The notes beneath the pieces were generated by a model, which was not told where the DNA came from, did no database searches, and worked only from the letters and a program-made list of their open reading frames with translations. From NCBI GenBank assembly GCA_034096865.1, contig JAWQFJ010017373.1:1-27440 (forward strand): a stretch of DNA of 27,440 nt. Reading direction: 5' to 3'. This document shows, one piece after another, positions 19,298 through 27,440 of the stretch (position 1 is the first letter of the stretch; each line of letters begins with the position of its first letter). A program made the position numbers and the translations under genes. This stretch comes from Theodoxus fluviatilis (lineage: Eukaryota; Mollusca; Gastropoda; Cycloneritida; Neritidae).

Positions 19298-19735
19298 ATG
19301 CTTCGACTTTTTAACAGTAATGTCAAGTCCGTCTTGCTCTATGGCCCTGAGTCGTGGGGAGTGAATGTCACCGCCTCTAAGAAACTGCAGACCTTCACCA
19401 ACAGGCGTCTACGAACCACCATAGAAATTTGGTATCTTGAGACTATTACCAACCATGAAACTCTGGAAGAGAACCTAGCAGGAGCCCGTCTTTCAGGAGA
19501 TAGCCAGACGAAAGTGGCCATGGATCAGCAACACACTGAGGAAACGGCTGAACATATTACATGCCAGAACATGGAATAAAACTCCCCCCCCCAAAACACC
19601 GCAAAGTAGTCTGCCCAAAGAAGACTCGCAGAGATCCTGCAGGGAGCCGTGAGGTAAACCATCCAGAACCGAGTTTGATGAAGGACTGCTATGGCCGGAG
19701 AAGAGTTCACTAGGGGTCATATGGTAATTAGCAGC
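19298..19735 (+). mobile_element. LINE reverse-transcriptase C-terminal fragment
   Basis: The 19298-19579 frame begins MLRLFNSNVKSVLLYGPESW and continues KKLQTFTNRRLR-T and ENLAGARL. The FNSNVKSVLLYGSETW ... KLQTF-N-CLRRI pattern is a very common LINE signature (region after the polymerase core) in molluscs, flatworms and many other animals. After 19520 the usual continuation is found only in shifted frames (HTEETAEHITCQ, then a Pro-rich part), so this copy is broken. It is antisense to the cyclase gene. Confidence 0.75.
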
Positions 19736-20570
19736 TCAGCCATGACGGTAGGTTACATAACTTCCGGTGCTATATGTCGGGGTATTTTTCGGGTCTGTTA
19801 AGGAGTGATGATCGCTAGGTCGTGGCAAAAGGATGGCATTAAAGCATGCAAAAAGTTTAATTAGATAAAAAAAACTAATCGAAAATAGTCATATTAGACT
19901 ATTTTAACGTATACTTTCTGCACAAAACCCACAGAAGATAAGTAAACAAACCACGCAGTACGTACCTAGCAGACGAACGCGATCGATCCGTAGCCACTAT
20001 ACGCAAGCAGACGATCGAGCTAGTGTGATAAAATGTTTCATGTAAAGCTCGAATGAGTGGCAGCAGATACCTGTTTAGTTCTGGCTTGAATTGACAATTT
20101 CGTTTCCCTGGTCTGGCAAGGACCGAAAATTCACGATTATCGAGTCGATGAGTGATCAACTTGCCTGCACTCGGCGTAATGTATATCTTGTAAGATCGGG
20201 TCGATGATGACAAGAAAATGACATTAAAACACAAAACAAAGTTTCATTACAACTAAAATCATCGATTATATTTATAACTGGCAATTTTTACACTTACAGC
20301 TAGTGCTCAAACCTTACAACGCAAACCAAACACACTGCGGGGAGTTACCCGGTCACGCATCAAAACTCAATTCACGAGTGATCGTTTCGCTATCTGCTCC
20401 GACATGGTAAGTTGGCTAGACCAAGAAACTAACATCGAAATCAGAGTTAGTTGATACAATTGTCTGTCTATGGTGATGTCCACGAGGAAGGAAACGCGTT
20501 ACGTAGACTCTCTTAAGCCCGATGCCCGTCGACGTTACCTCAACAAAATTGAGGTGATCGGCGGGCTCGA

Positions 20571-20752
20571 TCCATACCCTGTGGGTTGGGGGTAATCGCG
20601 TCTCCCTACGCGATTCGTAAGAGGCGAATAACTAGGGACATCGTGACTTGATTTGCGCTGACTCGGAACTATTCTAGTGGTTTTCGTGCTCAGCGGCCTT
20701 ACTTATCCCACAAAGGCTGATAGGCCGTAAAACTCCATCCATCCATACCAGT
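20571..20752 (+). repeat. SINE-like repeat copy with (ATCC)n tail
   Basis: It begins ATACCCTGTGGGTTGGGGGT, includes GATTCGTAAGAGGCGAATAA and CATCGTGACTTGATTTGCGC, and ends CCCACAAAGGCTGATAGGCC then GTAAAACTCC and (ATCC)n. It is the plus-strand member of the same family as 10470-10078 and 9716-9483, with a shorter middle. Confidence 0.65.
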
Positions 20753-20984
20753 TGACGAAGGTCCAACTTGATTCGAAATTGAGGAACATTCAGCCAACGA
20801 GTGCCACGGATATATTTAATTATGTTGTATTCGGAACATCGGCATACACGTTGGAAGAGTTCAAGAATTATAGTTCTTTGGAAGTCCATCGATTCTTCGT
20901 AGTATGATTCGTGGGAGATATCTGCTCAATTTCGCCGAATGTGTCTCGAAGGTCAGATCTCTTAAATGTATGTAAAAGCAAAAA

Positions 20985-21134
20985 TCATCCTCTTCGTCTG
21001 GCTTCGGTCAACCTTTGCACAATCGGACCTTGATTGGTTTTCGCTGCTGGTATACGGTAGTAGGAGCATTTGACTCCTTTAATTTTTTTTTGTTGGTTGT
21101 TAAAACAATCTTTCACGCAGCAAGAATTCGGCAT
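20985..21134 (-). pseudogene. THAP zinc-finger domain fragment
   Basis: A minus-strand frame from an ATG at 21134 encodes MPNSCCVKDCFNNQQKK, then CSYYRIPAAKTNQGP and LTEARRR before a stop. MP--C---C-N ... F/YYRIP ... R is the N-terminal half of a THAP domain (C2CH zinc-coordinating, DNA-binding). The second zinc pair (C-x2-H) is missing, and no splice donor at the end gives an obvious continuation. It is either a truncated transposon-derived gene or a first exon whose partner is elsewhere. The frame extends upstream to 21251 but the start at 21134 matches the domain. A SINE copy lies just downstream. Confidence 0.55.
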
Positions 21135-21485
21135 GGTTGCACGTCTCCCAAAGCACAGCTTAGCAGACAGCGCTCGCCTCCTACCAACATGGCTGAAAGC
21201 ATGTGCTTCTACAAATAACTCCGGAAGTGACGACAACGCGTCTCCGGCCATTGAGGTCCTATATTCCGCCAGGAATTACAAGTAATGTCAAGTAAGTTAA
21301 TAACAGACATTTCAGGATTAAGTTCCTGATTCACTCCAGAAAGTGCCAGTAAAGAGTGCTACCCCAGCGTCTTTTCAGGCAGACAGAGGCCTGCTGCTAA
21401 AACTACTTCGGCTAAATACCATGTACTGCTCATCGCAAAGAGACAAGAATATGAACATGGAGGAAAAACAATAACGTTTCCTTAC

Positions 21486-21603
21486 CAACTTTCATCTGGA
21501 AGTTGTTGTAGGAGTTGATGTTGATGATTCGTAGCCGCTCTTTCATGGCGAAGATAAACTCCACCAAGATGGTCAAAAAATGGGTCACGGATGTCTCGTT
21601 ATC
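21486..21603 (-). CDS. rut: Adenylate cyclase exon: C2 central helix
   Basis: This exon is 118 nt: 39 codons plus the first base of a split Gly codon (phase 0 in, phase 1 out). The acceptor is TTGCCAG before GATAACGAG and the donor is AAAGTTG followed by GTAAGG. It encodes DNETSVTHFLTILVEF, FAMKERLRIIN and NSYNNFQMKV. The INxxSYNNFxxxVG segment is the conserved helix-to-strand transition of C2. In solved cyclase structures this area contributes to the Gs-alpha contact surface. The split Gly is completed by GA at the start of the exon ending at 18652, giving the standard [12 protein letters not shown] continuation. Confidence 0.92.
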
Positions 21604-22650
21604 CTGGCAACGAAGAAACAAGAAACGTATTCATCCAAAGGCAGAGGTAAGTTTCAATAATTTTCCCCTCCTATTAATAAGAAAAAAACACACGACAAAC
21701 ACCAAAATCAAAATCAAAATAATTTCCCCCTCCTCTGAACATAAGAAAAATATTCTGTTGGGTCTAAATGATCTGACCACATTCCAGTGCTCCCGGGTAG
21801 CCTCATTGGCATCTCTGAATCAAACAGAAAAACCAACACCTAGTTCTCATTCAACACTTCTTCTGGAAATATAATCTTCTTCAGAGGCATTCAATCTCCC
21901 ACCGTACTAGCAGTTCATTTAGGTGTGTCAGCTGCCGCACGATACCTTACTCCTCAGCTGGAACCCATGTCTGTGGAGCTGTCGGGGCCTACTCCAGTGG
22001 TTCGGACATGGGTGGCCCCAAGCAGCGTATGCCATTGGGGGATATCAGCGTTTAAGCAGACTTATGACCCACTTGGGCATTAGCTCATGCGCCAAATCTA
22101 TATTGGATGCAGCCTCAGCGGTGTGCTACAACTGTTTGGTAACTCTCCTGAAGAAAAGTTGGAAGGAAGGGAAATTCCTGTAAATACTTTTTGTTTTTTG
22201 CTTGGGCACGTCGTAGACGTTGAACCAAAGCTAATGCAGTCATACAGTGGGGTAGGTGCATCATAGATGTTCACAAGTATCATTCACGCACAGACAGAAT
22301 TACATGAATGGACATATTTACGACACAGGGTTGCAGCCAGTGTAACATTGTCAAGATATTTAAATAAATCCGGATTTTTCCCGTCCCATGGACAGAACCT
22401 CGGCAATGCGCCTCGCACATCGTCCAACCCCAAAGCATGCTCTCCTACCTCCGCCTGTCAAAAGACATGGTTTCAACAAGCGAGTAGAGGCTAAGGGGTT
22501 GACCAGAAAGGGCCCGCATTCCAGTTGTACCAGAAAATGGGTCGAAGAGCAGGCGATGAACCCTCTAAAAGTAACTTCCGTGGGAAGCATCGGACATACC
22601 AATATACTGATATCATACAGACATACTGATGTTGGAGTGCCTCAACTCAC
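21604..22650 (-). other. Cyclase intron 2
   Basis: This is a 1047-nt phase-0 intron with GTGAGT donor and TTGCCAG acceptor. Short frames on both strands have no recognisable product and no repeat family was recognised. Confidence 0.85.
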
Positions 22651-22749
22651 CTGCATCAGCAGTTCTGGCATGAGGCCAATGGCTCCCATGTAAGTGCTGC
22701 CAATGGTTTTGATTTTGTCCACCGCTCGGAACCTCGGCTCATTCAGCAG
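22651..22749 (-). CDS. rut: Adenylate cyclase exon: C2 KIKTIGSTYM block
   Basis: This exon is 99 nt, 33 codons, phase 0 at both ends. The acceptor is GATTACAG before CTGCTGAAT and the donor is ATGCAG followed by GTGAGT. The peptide begins LLNEPRFRAVDKIKTIGSTY and ends GLMPELLMQ. The Lys before TIGST corresponds to the adenine-specificity Lys (K938 in ADCY2 numbering). The Ser of IGST matches the forskolin-pocket Ser that ADCY9 replaces with Ala, so this protein has the forskolin-permissive residue at that position. The GL-PE segment after the block resembles Rutabaga more than the ADCY5/6 or ADCY2 loops. Confidence 0.93.
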
Positions 22750-23360
22750 CTGTAATCACAGCACAACAATGCGGTCAGCGTGCTCTGAGGAACATTCGAC
22801 TCACGGAAGAATGTGACAGACTGTCTTTTTCCTCGTCAGGTACGTTTGTTGTTGAATGCACCATAGAAATATATTATGTAGACGTTCGCCCTCGCAATGT
22901 ATGAGGAAGTTTTTCAATACATAGATTTTTGTATGTGTACATACTTAAAACAGTTCTTGGTTGGCACCAAGAGGACATTATTATGTCTTCAAGGTAATGA
23001 AACAAAAATAGCATAATACTGGGAATCGCACAAATTCTGGGAAAAGTGTTGCCAAAAGATTGAAACACACACACGCACATACACAAATACACACACAGGC
23101 GCGGGCACACACATATATGCACACACACACACGCACACAGACACACAAATACACACAAACACACACACATTCACACACTGCAAATACAACACATCGTTAA
23201 ACGAACACAACCAATCCAACACTGCAGATATTCGCACTATCTTCAAGAAAGAACGTCCTGCTCTAAACCAAAAAAACAACAACACAAAAACAAACACCAA
23301 CAACATGGCATTGAATTCAAGAGACTTAGAAGACCTTCTGGTAGTAAGGTTCCGACGTAC
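22750..23360 (-). other. Cyclase intron 1 of the window
   Basis: This is a 611-nt phase-0 intron with GTACGT donor and TTACAG acceptor. An imperfect (CA)n stretch occupies 23067-23178. Nothing else is seen. Confidence 0.88.
23067..23178 (+). repeat. Imperfect (CA)n tract
   Basis: CACA-rich sequence with GC, AT and AGA interruptions, so older than the pure CA arrays elsewhere in the window. Confidence 0.85.
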
Positions 23361-23507
23361 CTCATCGAAGTCTGCGATGATTTCATTGAGAACTCTGAGG
23401 CACTCTACACCCTGGTTGTTGGCATCCAGCTCGATGTAGAAGTCTGAGAAGTTAGGGATGGAGGCAAAGAAGACGCCCACCTTGTTGTACTGCTGACTGT
23501 ACAGCTC
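23361..23507 (-). CDS. rut: Adenylate cyclase exon: start of the C2 catalytic domain
   Basis: This exon is 147 nt, 49 codons, phase 0 at both ends. The acceptor is TTGCTGCAG before GAGCTGTAC and the donor is GATGAG followed by GTACGT. It encodes the first beta strand and helix of C2: [22 protein letters not shown], the NNQGVECLR helix and [16 protein letters not shown] and [15 protein letters not shown] are hallmark blocks of class III mammalian-type cyclases and pair with C1 in the catalytic dimer. The reading frame continues 5' of the acceptor only by chance. The preceding exon, expected to carry a NILP-H-A block, is not found in the remaining 3.9 kb to the window edge, so the upstream intron is at least that long. 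Confidence 0.93.
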
Positions 23508-24057
23508 CTGCAGCAAACATTGTGATGACATCACCACCACTTCCGGTATCCTCACGTCCCCGGATGGCAGCCAACAGACTCCCTTGACAGGTTATTTCAA
23601 CATATTTGTATTCTGCACTATTCAGGACAGCATCTTACAGTGCCTAAGCAGTATGACATTATTGGTAAATAATTCCCATTCGGCACTGTCAGAGTGCCTT
23701 GCACCAACCATGATGTTGAGTGATAATGGTTTGGAGTGGCACGGACTATTTTGCTTCGTGTATCTATTTACCCCTAGTGGCCACTGCGTTGAAGGACGTA
23801 GCAGAAAAGATCAAAATCAAGGATAAATGTATTCTCTATAGTTCAGGCAATCCCTGTCTGATACAACTGTATAATGATTGGAACCATGTAGCAAGTTTTA
23901 AAATGGAGGTGAATATAAACTTTTGGAGATGATGAAGGTAAAAATCGTGTTATTTCAAGATGTAAGATTCTGTTCAAATACGTCACACACTGCACGGTGG
24001 TCCATAAAGACTTCAGCGGCACGACAGATAAGGCCTGCATCCCAAACTCAAAATACT

Positions 24058-24136
24058 TCACACACACACACACACATACACACACACACACACATACACA
24101 CACACACACACAAGCACGCACACACACACACACGAG
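24058..24136 (+). repeat. (CA)n microsatellite
   Basis: About 35 CA copies with a few TA and GCA interruptions. Confidence 0.93.
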
Positions 24137-24634
24137 GCATGCACGGACGCACACAAAAACACATCTTAAACAACTGAGAGCATGTAGCCTGTTAAAAGGC
24201 ATATACACAATCTAATTGAAAATAGAGAACAGATCTTTGTCGGTCTTGAAAAAACCCCATTTGGCTTGAGGTCTAAGTGCATCTCATCTCTCTAGTTTAC
24301 AACCAAATGTAAAACTTGAACGACAAAGCAGTCACTGTAATTCCTTGTGCTAGTGTTTCTCGCAATGAACCCAATCAACAACAGACTGACACTTATAACA
24401 GTGAAACGAATAAAACAAAAACTAAACCCTTGCACTTTATATGTTTCTTACAGGTTATCTGTGAGCTGAGTATTATTCATCCTTTCCTGCCACTCAACAA
24501 GGATATGGAATTGGTCCAAAAGATGGTAGATAAAAAGTGTGTACAAAAAGAGGATATGTCATATCGTTTAGACAGTCTTCGTGTGTTGATCACTCTTGAC
24601 GGTGGATGTGCACTGCTGCGTTAAAATGGGACCT

Positions 24635-25260
24635 GAGCCCGGACTGGCTGCTGTGGCTAAGCAGACCTGCTGAGGCGTGGAAGTCTCGGTTGCATTAGGA
24701 ACATCAGTGTGGCTGTGCCATTCACCTAGCCTGACCGTGGCGGCAGTTGTGGGTAGTCTCCGTAGCAGTGGGAACATCAGCATAAATGTGCAATTTGCCT
24801 ACTAAGTGCTTTGCTGCACGTGTGTAAAAGTATTTGTAACAGTGGAAACATCAGTATCGATTTGCCATTTGCCTACTCAGTGCTTTGCTGCATTTGTGTG
24901 AAGTCTCTGTTATGGTGGGAACATCAGTGTAGGTTTTCCATCTGCCCACCAAGAGCGTTGCTGCATTTGTGTGTAGTCCCTGTAGTAGTGGGGTCACCAG
25001 CATGGAGTTGCAGTATGCCAGGCAAAAGCCTTGCTTCGTGTGTGGACAGTCTATTTAGCAGTGTAAAAATCAGTGAGGATTTGCAATTTGATTTGCAGTT
25101 TGCCAACTAAGCGCCCTGTGGTAATTTTAGGCAGTTTTGGTAGCAGTGGGAATATCAGTGTAGATCTGCAATGTGCCAACCAAAAACCTTGTGTAGATTT
25201 GTAATTTGTCAACGAGTGCTTTGCTGCATTTTAGTATTTTAAAGTGCTGAGCCTCAGCAG
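24635..25260 (+). repeat. 73-74 bp tandem repeat, about eight diverged copies
   Basis: The marker GGGAACATCAG or a near variant recurs at about 24701, 24774, 24848, 24921, 24995, 25067 and 25152, so the period is 73-74 except for one longer unit that contains a small duplication (GATTTGCAATTT then GATTTGCAGTTT). Each unit also has TTTGCCTACTAAGTGCTTTG and TAGTCTCTGTAGCAGTGG. Copies differ by 10-30 percent by eye, so the array is old. Confidence 0.8.
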
Positions 25261-26939
25261 TTTCCACAAGCTTGGTTCCCTTTTCTAGTCTCTAAGGATT
25301 TCTGTCTCCCGCAGGAGTGATTATTACTTGTCAAAACAACATATTTATTGACAAGAAATTTCATATTTCAATGAAAGAATTGAACAGTTATTTCAAAAGT
25401 ATTCTTGTTAAAAAAATTAAATGAATTTATGACAAGAAACATGATAACTTTAAGTATTTCATATATACATAATTTTAAGAAAAGGATCAAATGAAAGTTT
25501 CGACACACCAAAAGGAAAAAAAAAAACCTTTGAAGAATTCTATAAAACTGTTAGTCACAATAGTCATTCAGATACTATTTCCAACACGAAGGACAGTTTT
25601 AGTTTTCTGTCTCATTAAGGTTGGTAGCTAGATCCATGCCATTGACGGCCATGTCAAAGTTCGAGTGACAATCATCATGCTTCGGGATAAAACAAGTATG
25701 CACTAGATATGACGATCATTTTCGGGTAGGAAGTATACAACATAAATAAACATACAATCTTTGACATATTTCAATACAAACACATACAAAAGCCTGAATT
25801 AGAGTGACTCTAAAAGCCAGTGCCACTGGGAACACAGAGGCTAGTGTGTATTAGTAACAACACTGAGCAGTTCCCATGCTAAGGAACTGTGGATGATCCT
25901 GCCAGCGGCTCATGTCTGTCTGTGCACGGTTAGTATAGAACAACCAGTCACAATGCAACCTTATGGGCAAATATGTACCTACTTACCACCACTCATTGTA
26001 CAATCTGTACATGGCATTAACATCCCAAGTCACCTACCACCATACTCCAACCCTTTGCTGCCATTTCCATACCGCCTCTAGCCACCAGTAGAGGGTTGAG
26101 CTCCCTCTCAAACTTCCTCCTTCAATTCCTTGTTCAAATTTTGCAACCATGTGGTGATCTGGTGAAAGGACTCTCACACAGAGAACATAGAGAGAACATT
26201 TGGACCTGTGGCTTTAAGGACGAAAACGCTGAGAAGAACCCATCCCTTTGCTGGCTGCTAGGAGTGGCATAGAGATAGCAACAAGAGAGGCGTTACAGTT
26301 AATTAAGGAGCTTCATTTGGCGGTTTCACCGGGAGTCAGGTTAGGGAGTTAGTGTACGAGAAATATTCACACCCATCTAGGGTCCACTCCCTGCCAACAG
26401 CTATGCTCAACAATACTGAACAGAACAGTCAACTACAGATGTTCAATTAGGAGTCATGAACAAAACATTCATATTGAGTCATATACAGAACAGCAGTATG
26501 AGAAAATATTCACATGTTAGTTTCCTACGGAAAGTTTCATTATATCGTCCTCAAAGACTCTTAAATCTTGATGCTCTGCCAAATGTCACACATCGAACTA
26601 CGCAGTCTCAATCAGGCTGCAGCTGGTATACATGAGGAGATGGGATGCTGAGAGCTAGGGATTTCCTACGGAATGCAGGCTGATCAAAGAATGCAGACTA
26701 CACTGAAAACTGCATGAAACATGGTCATCAAGTAGTTACTGCAGGCAGAGATATAATAGGAAAAAACCATACTTTGAGACCTTCCCCTCGGCGATTCTGA
26801 CCTCCAACACCCTACAAAAGATGGCATCATCAGTGTCCAAGTGTTTCTGCACTGGCGACTTGTTTGGGCATGCACAAGGCAGCAGCTGAGGATGTCCACA
26901 ACAGCTGTAGATCGTTTACGAGAAAACAGAAGTAATCAT

Positions 26940-27395
26940 CACTAGAACAAAATCAAGCCTTTGGATAAGTGACGGTGGCATTAAGATCGCCGACGCCAAA
27001 TTGGGGTCTTCCAACTACATGAAGTTTCTCGGAATTCAATTCGACCAACATCTCTCTCATGCTCAACATTCACCTGGTAATCTCATCTGCTCACACGCAT
27101 TTTTGAGGGATCCTGAAGATCAGATACCTTATCACAGAAAACAGTGTTGCAATTTTTTTCTGTGAATGGTTCTGTCACTTCTTGAATGGTGCAATAGTTT
27201 ATTTGCTGGAGTGACCCAAACCCACTTCGCCCGACTCCTGCGTCTCCAAAACAATGGAGTACGCAATGTTCAGTGCCCACTCAGAGGTCATACGAGCCTT
27301 CTATTATGTGGTACCTTCACTGGCTCCCAGTTCGACATCGAACTGAACGTAAATGTTTGTGTGCCGTGTAGAGTTGCAGTCCGCTGATATGCGTG
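26940..27395 (+). mobile_element. CR1/L2-like LINE reverse-transcriptase fragment
   Basis: Plus-strand frames encode SDGGIKIADAKLGSSNYMKF and LGIQFDQHLS, then after a frame change VLSLLEWCNSLFAGVTQTHF, ARLLRLQNNGVRNV and a final part ending near 27390. The order (FLG--D--LS, later L-S-L-YCNSL-AG-P----RLQ-VQN-AARLV) is the C-terminal part of CR1/L2-type reverse transcriptases. At least one frameshift (about 27100-27165) separates the two blocks. It is antisense to the cyclase gene and runs towards the window edge. Confidence 0.75.
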
Positions 27396-27440
27396 TTCCA
27401 CAGAGAATACTAGGGAGATAGACTATAGACTTCCCCTGTA

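Larger units (their letters stand above)
18653..21485 (-). other. Cyclase intron 3
   Basis: This is a 2833-nt phase-1 intron separating the two halves of the C2 active-site region. It holds a (GAT)n array close to its acceptor, a LINE fragment (19298-19735), a SINE-like copy (20571-20752) and a THAP-domain fragment (21134-20985). Positions 19736-20560 show no recognisable content. Confidence 0.85.
8642..23507 (-). other. rut: Rutabaga/ADCY1-like adenylate cyclase gene, 3' portion (nine exons)
   Basis: This is the 3' part of a plasma-membrane adenylate cyclase, which makes cAMP from ATP. The exons are joined by introns of phase 0,0,1,0,2,2,0,0; each phase agrees with its partner and the total is 3042 nt with one terminal stop. 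The joined product carries the whole core of a C2 cyclase domain (about residues 1-200), then a Ser/Pro-rich tail of about 810 residues. From memory of the family, the closest match is Drosophila Rutabaga and vertebrate ADCY1: [41 protein letters not shown] and a shared GL-PE segment. The long tail also fits protostome Rutabaga rather than the shorter vertebrate enzymes. In that family Ca2+/calmodulin and Gs-alpha stimulate the enzyme, which acts in learning. The calmodulin site, the C1 domain with the metal-binding Asp residues, and the membrane helices lie outside the window. ADCY3 or ADCY8 type is less likely. Confidence 0.88.
23508..26935. other. Upstream cyclase intron or flank
   Basis: No coding exon can be supported. 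It contains a (CA)n tract (24058-24136) and a 73-74 bp tandem array (24635-25260). Positions 25260-26930 hold only short frames with no recognisable product. It is expected to be intronic because the cyclase C2 domain must continue upstream. Confidence 0.6.

Noticed and set aside
25893..25930. Plus-strand peptide resembling the cyclase NILPxHVA block (MILPAAHV)
   Set aside because: It is on the opposite strand to the gene, has no flanking cyclase sequence or splice sites in the right place, and the match is only a few residues.

Overview
This is a window of animal nuclear DNA: long introns, spliced coding exons, dense microsatellites and decayed transposable elements. The reading frames and the repeat families suggest a lophotrochozoan, most likely a marine gastropod mollusc. 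The gene assignment is much firmer than the species guess. No rRNA, tRNA gene, CRISPR array or bacterial operon structure is visible.

The one gene I can support well runs on the minus strand from 23507 down to the stop at 8642. It is the 3' part of a membrane adenylate cyclase of the Rutabaga/ADCY1 (Ca2+/calmodulin-stimulated) type. I resolve nine exons whose phases all agree (3042 nt, 1013 codons plus stop). Four exons and the start of the fifth encode the C2 catalytic domain, with the adenine-specificity Lys and Asp and the catalytic Asn and Arg visible. The rest encodes a Ser/Pro-rich C-terminal tail of about 810 residues. The tail has a short polyQ, several RRxS/T sites, an acidic end and a terminal V-T-D-V that fits a class I PDZ ligand. 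Membrane segments and the C1 domain must lie beyond 27440.

Layout. Positions 1-1770 are a transposon graveyard: a LINE reverse-transcriptase fragment, a small inverted-repeat element and SINE-like copies. Positions 1936-2187 (-) hold a short open frame with a signal peptide and many cysteines. Positions 2300-5936 are mostly featureless apart from a degenerate tRNA-derived SINE. Positions 5937-7290 are a 30-bp minisatellite. Positions 7290-8641 are the likely 3' UTR or flank, with G-tracts. Positions 8642-23507 are the gene; its introns hold SINE copies, an 809-bp inverted-repeat element packed with TCAAGGTCA motifs, LINE fragments, a THAP-domain fragment and many microsatellites. Positions 23508-27440 are upstream intron or flank, with a 73-74 bp tandem repeat and a CR1-like reverse-transcriptase fragment.

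All recognisable LINE fragments are on the plus strand, antisense to the cyclase gene. Most long open frames elsewhere are by-products of tandem repeats whose period is a multiple of three and are not annotated as genes.
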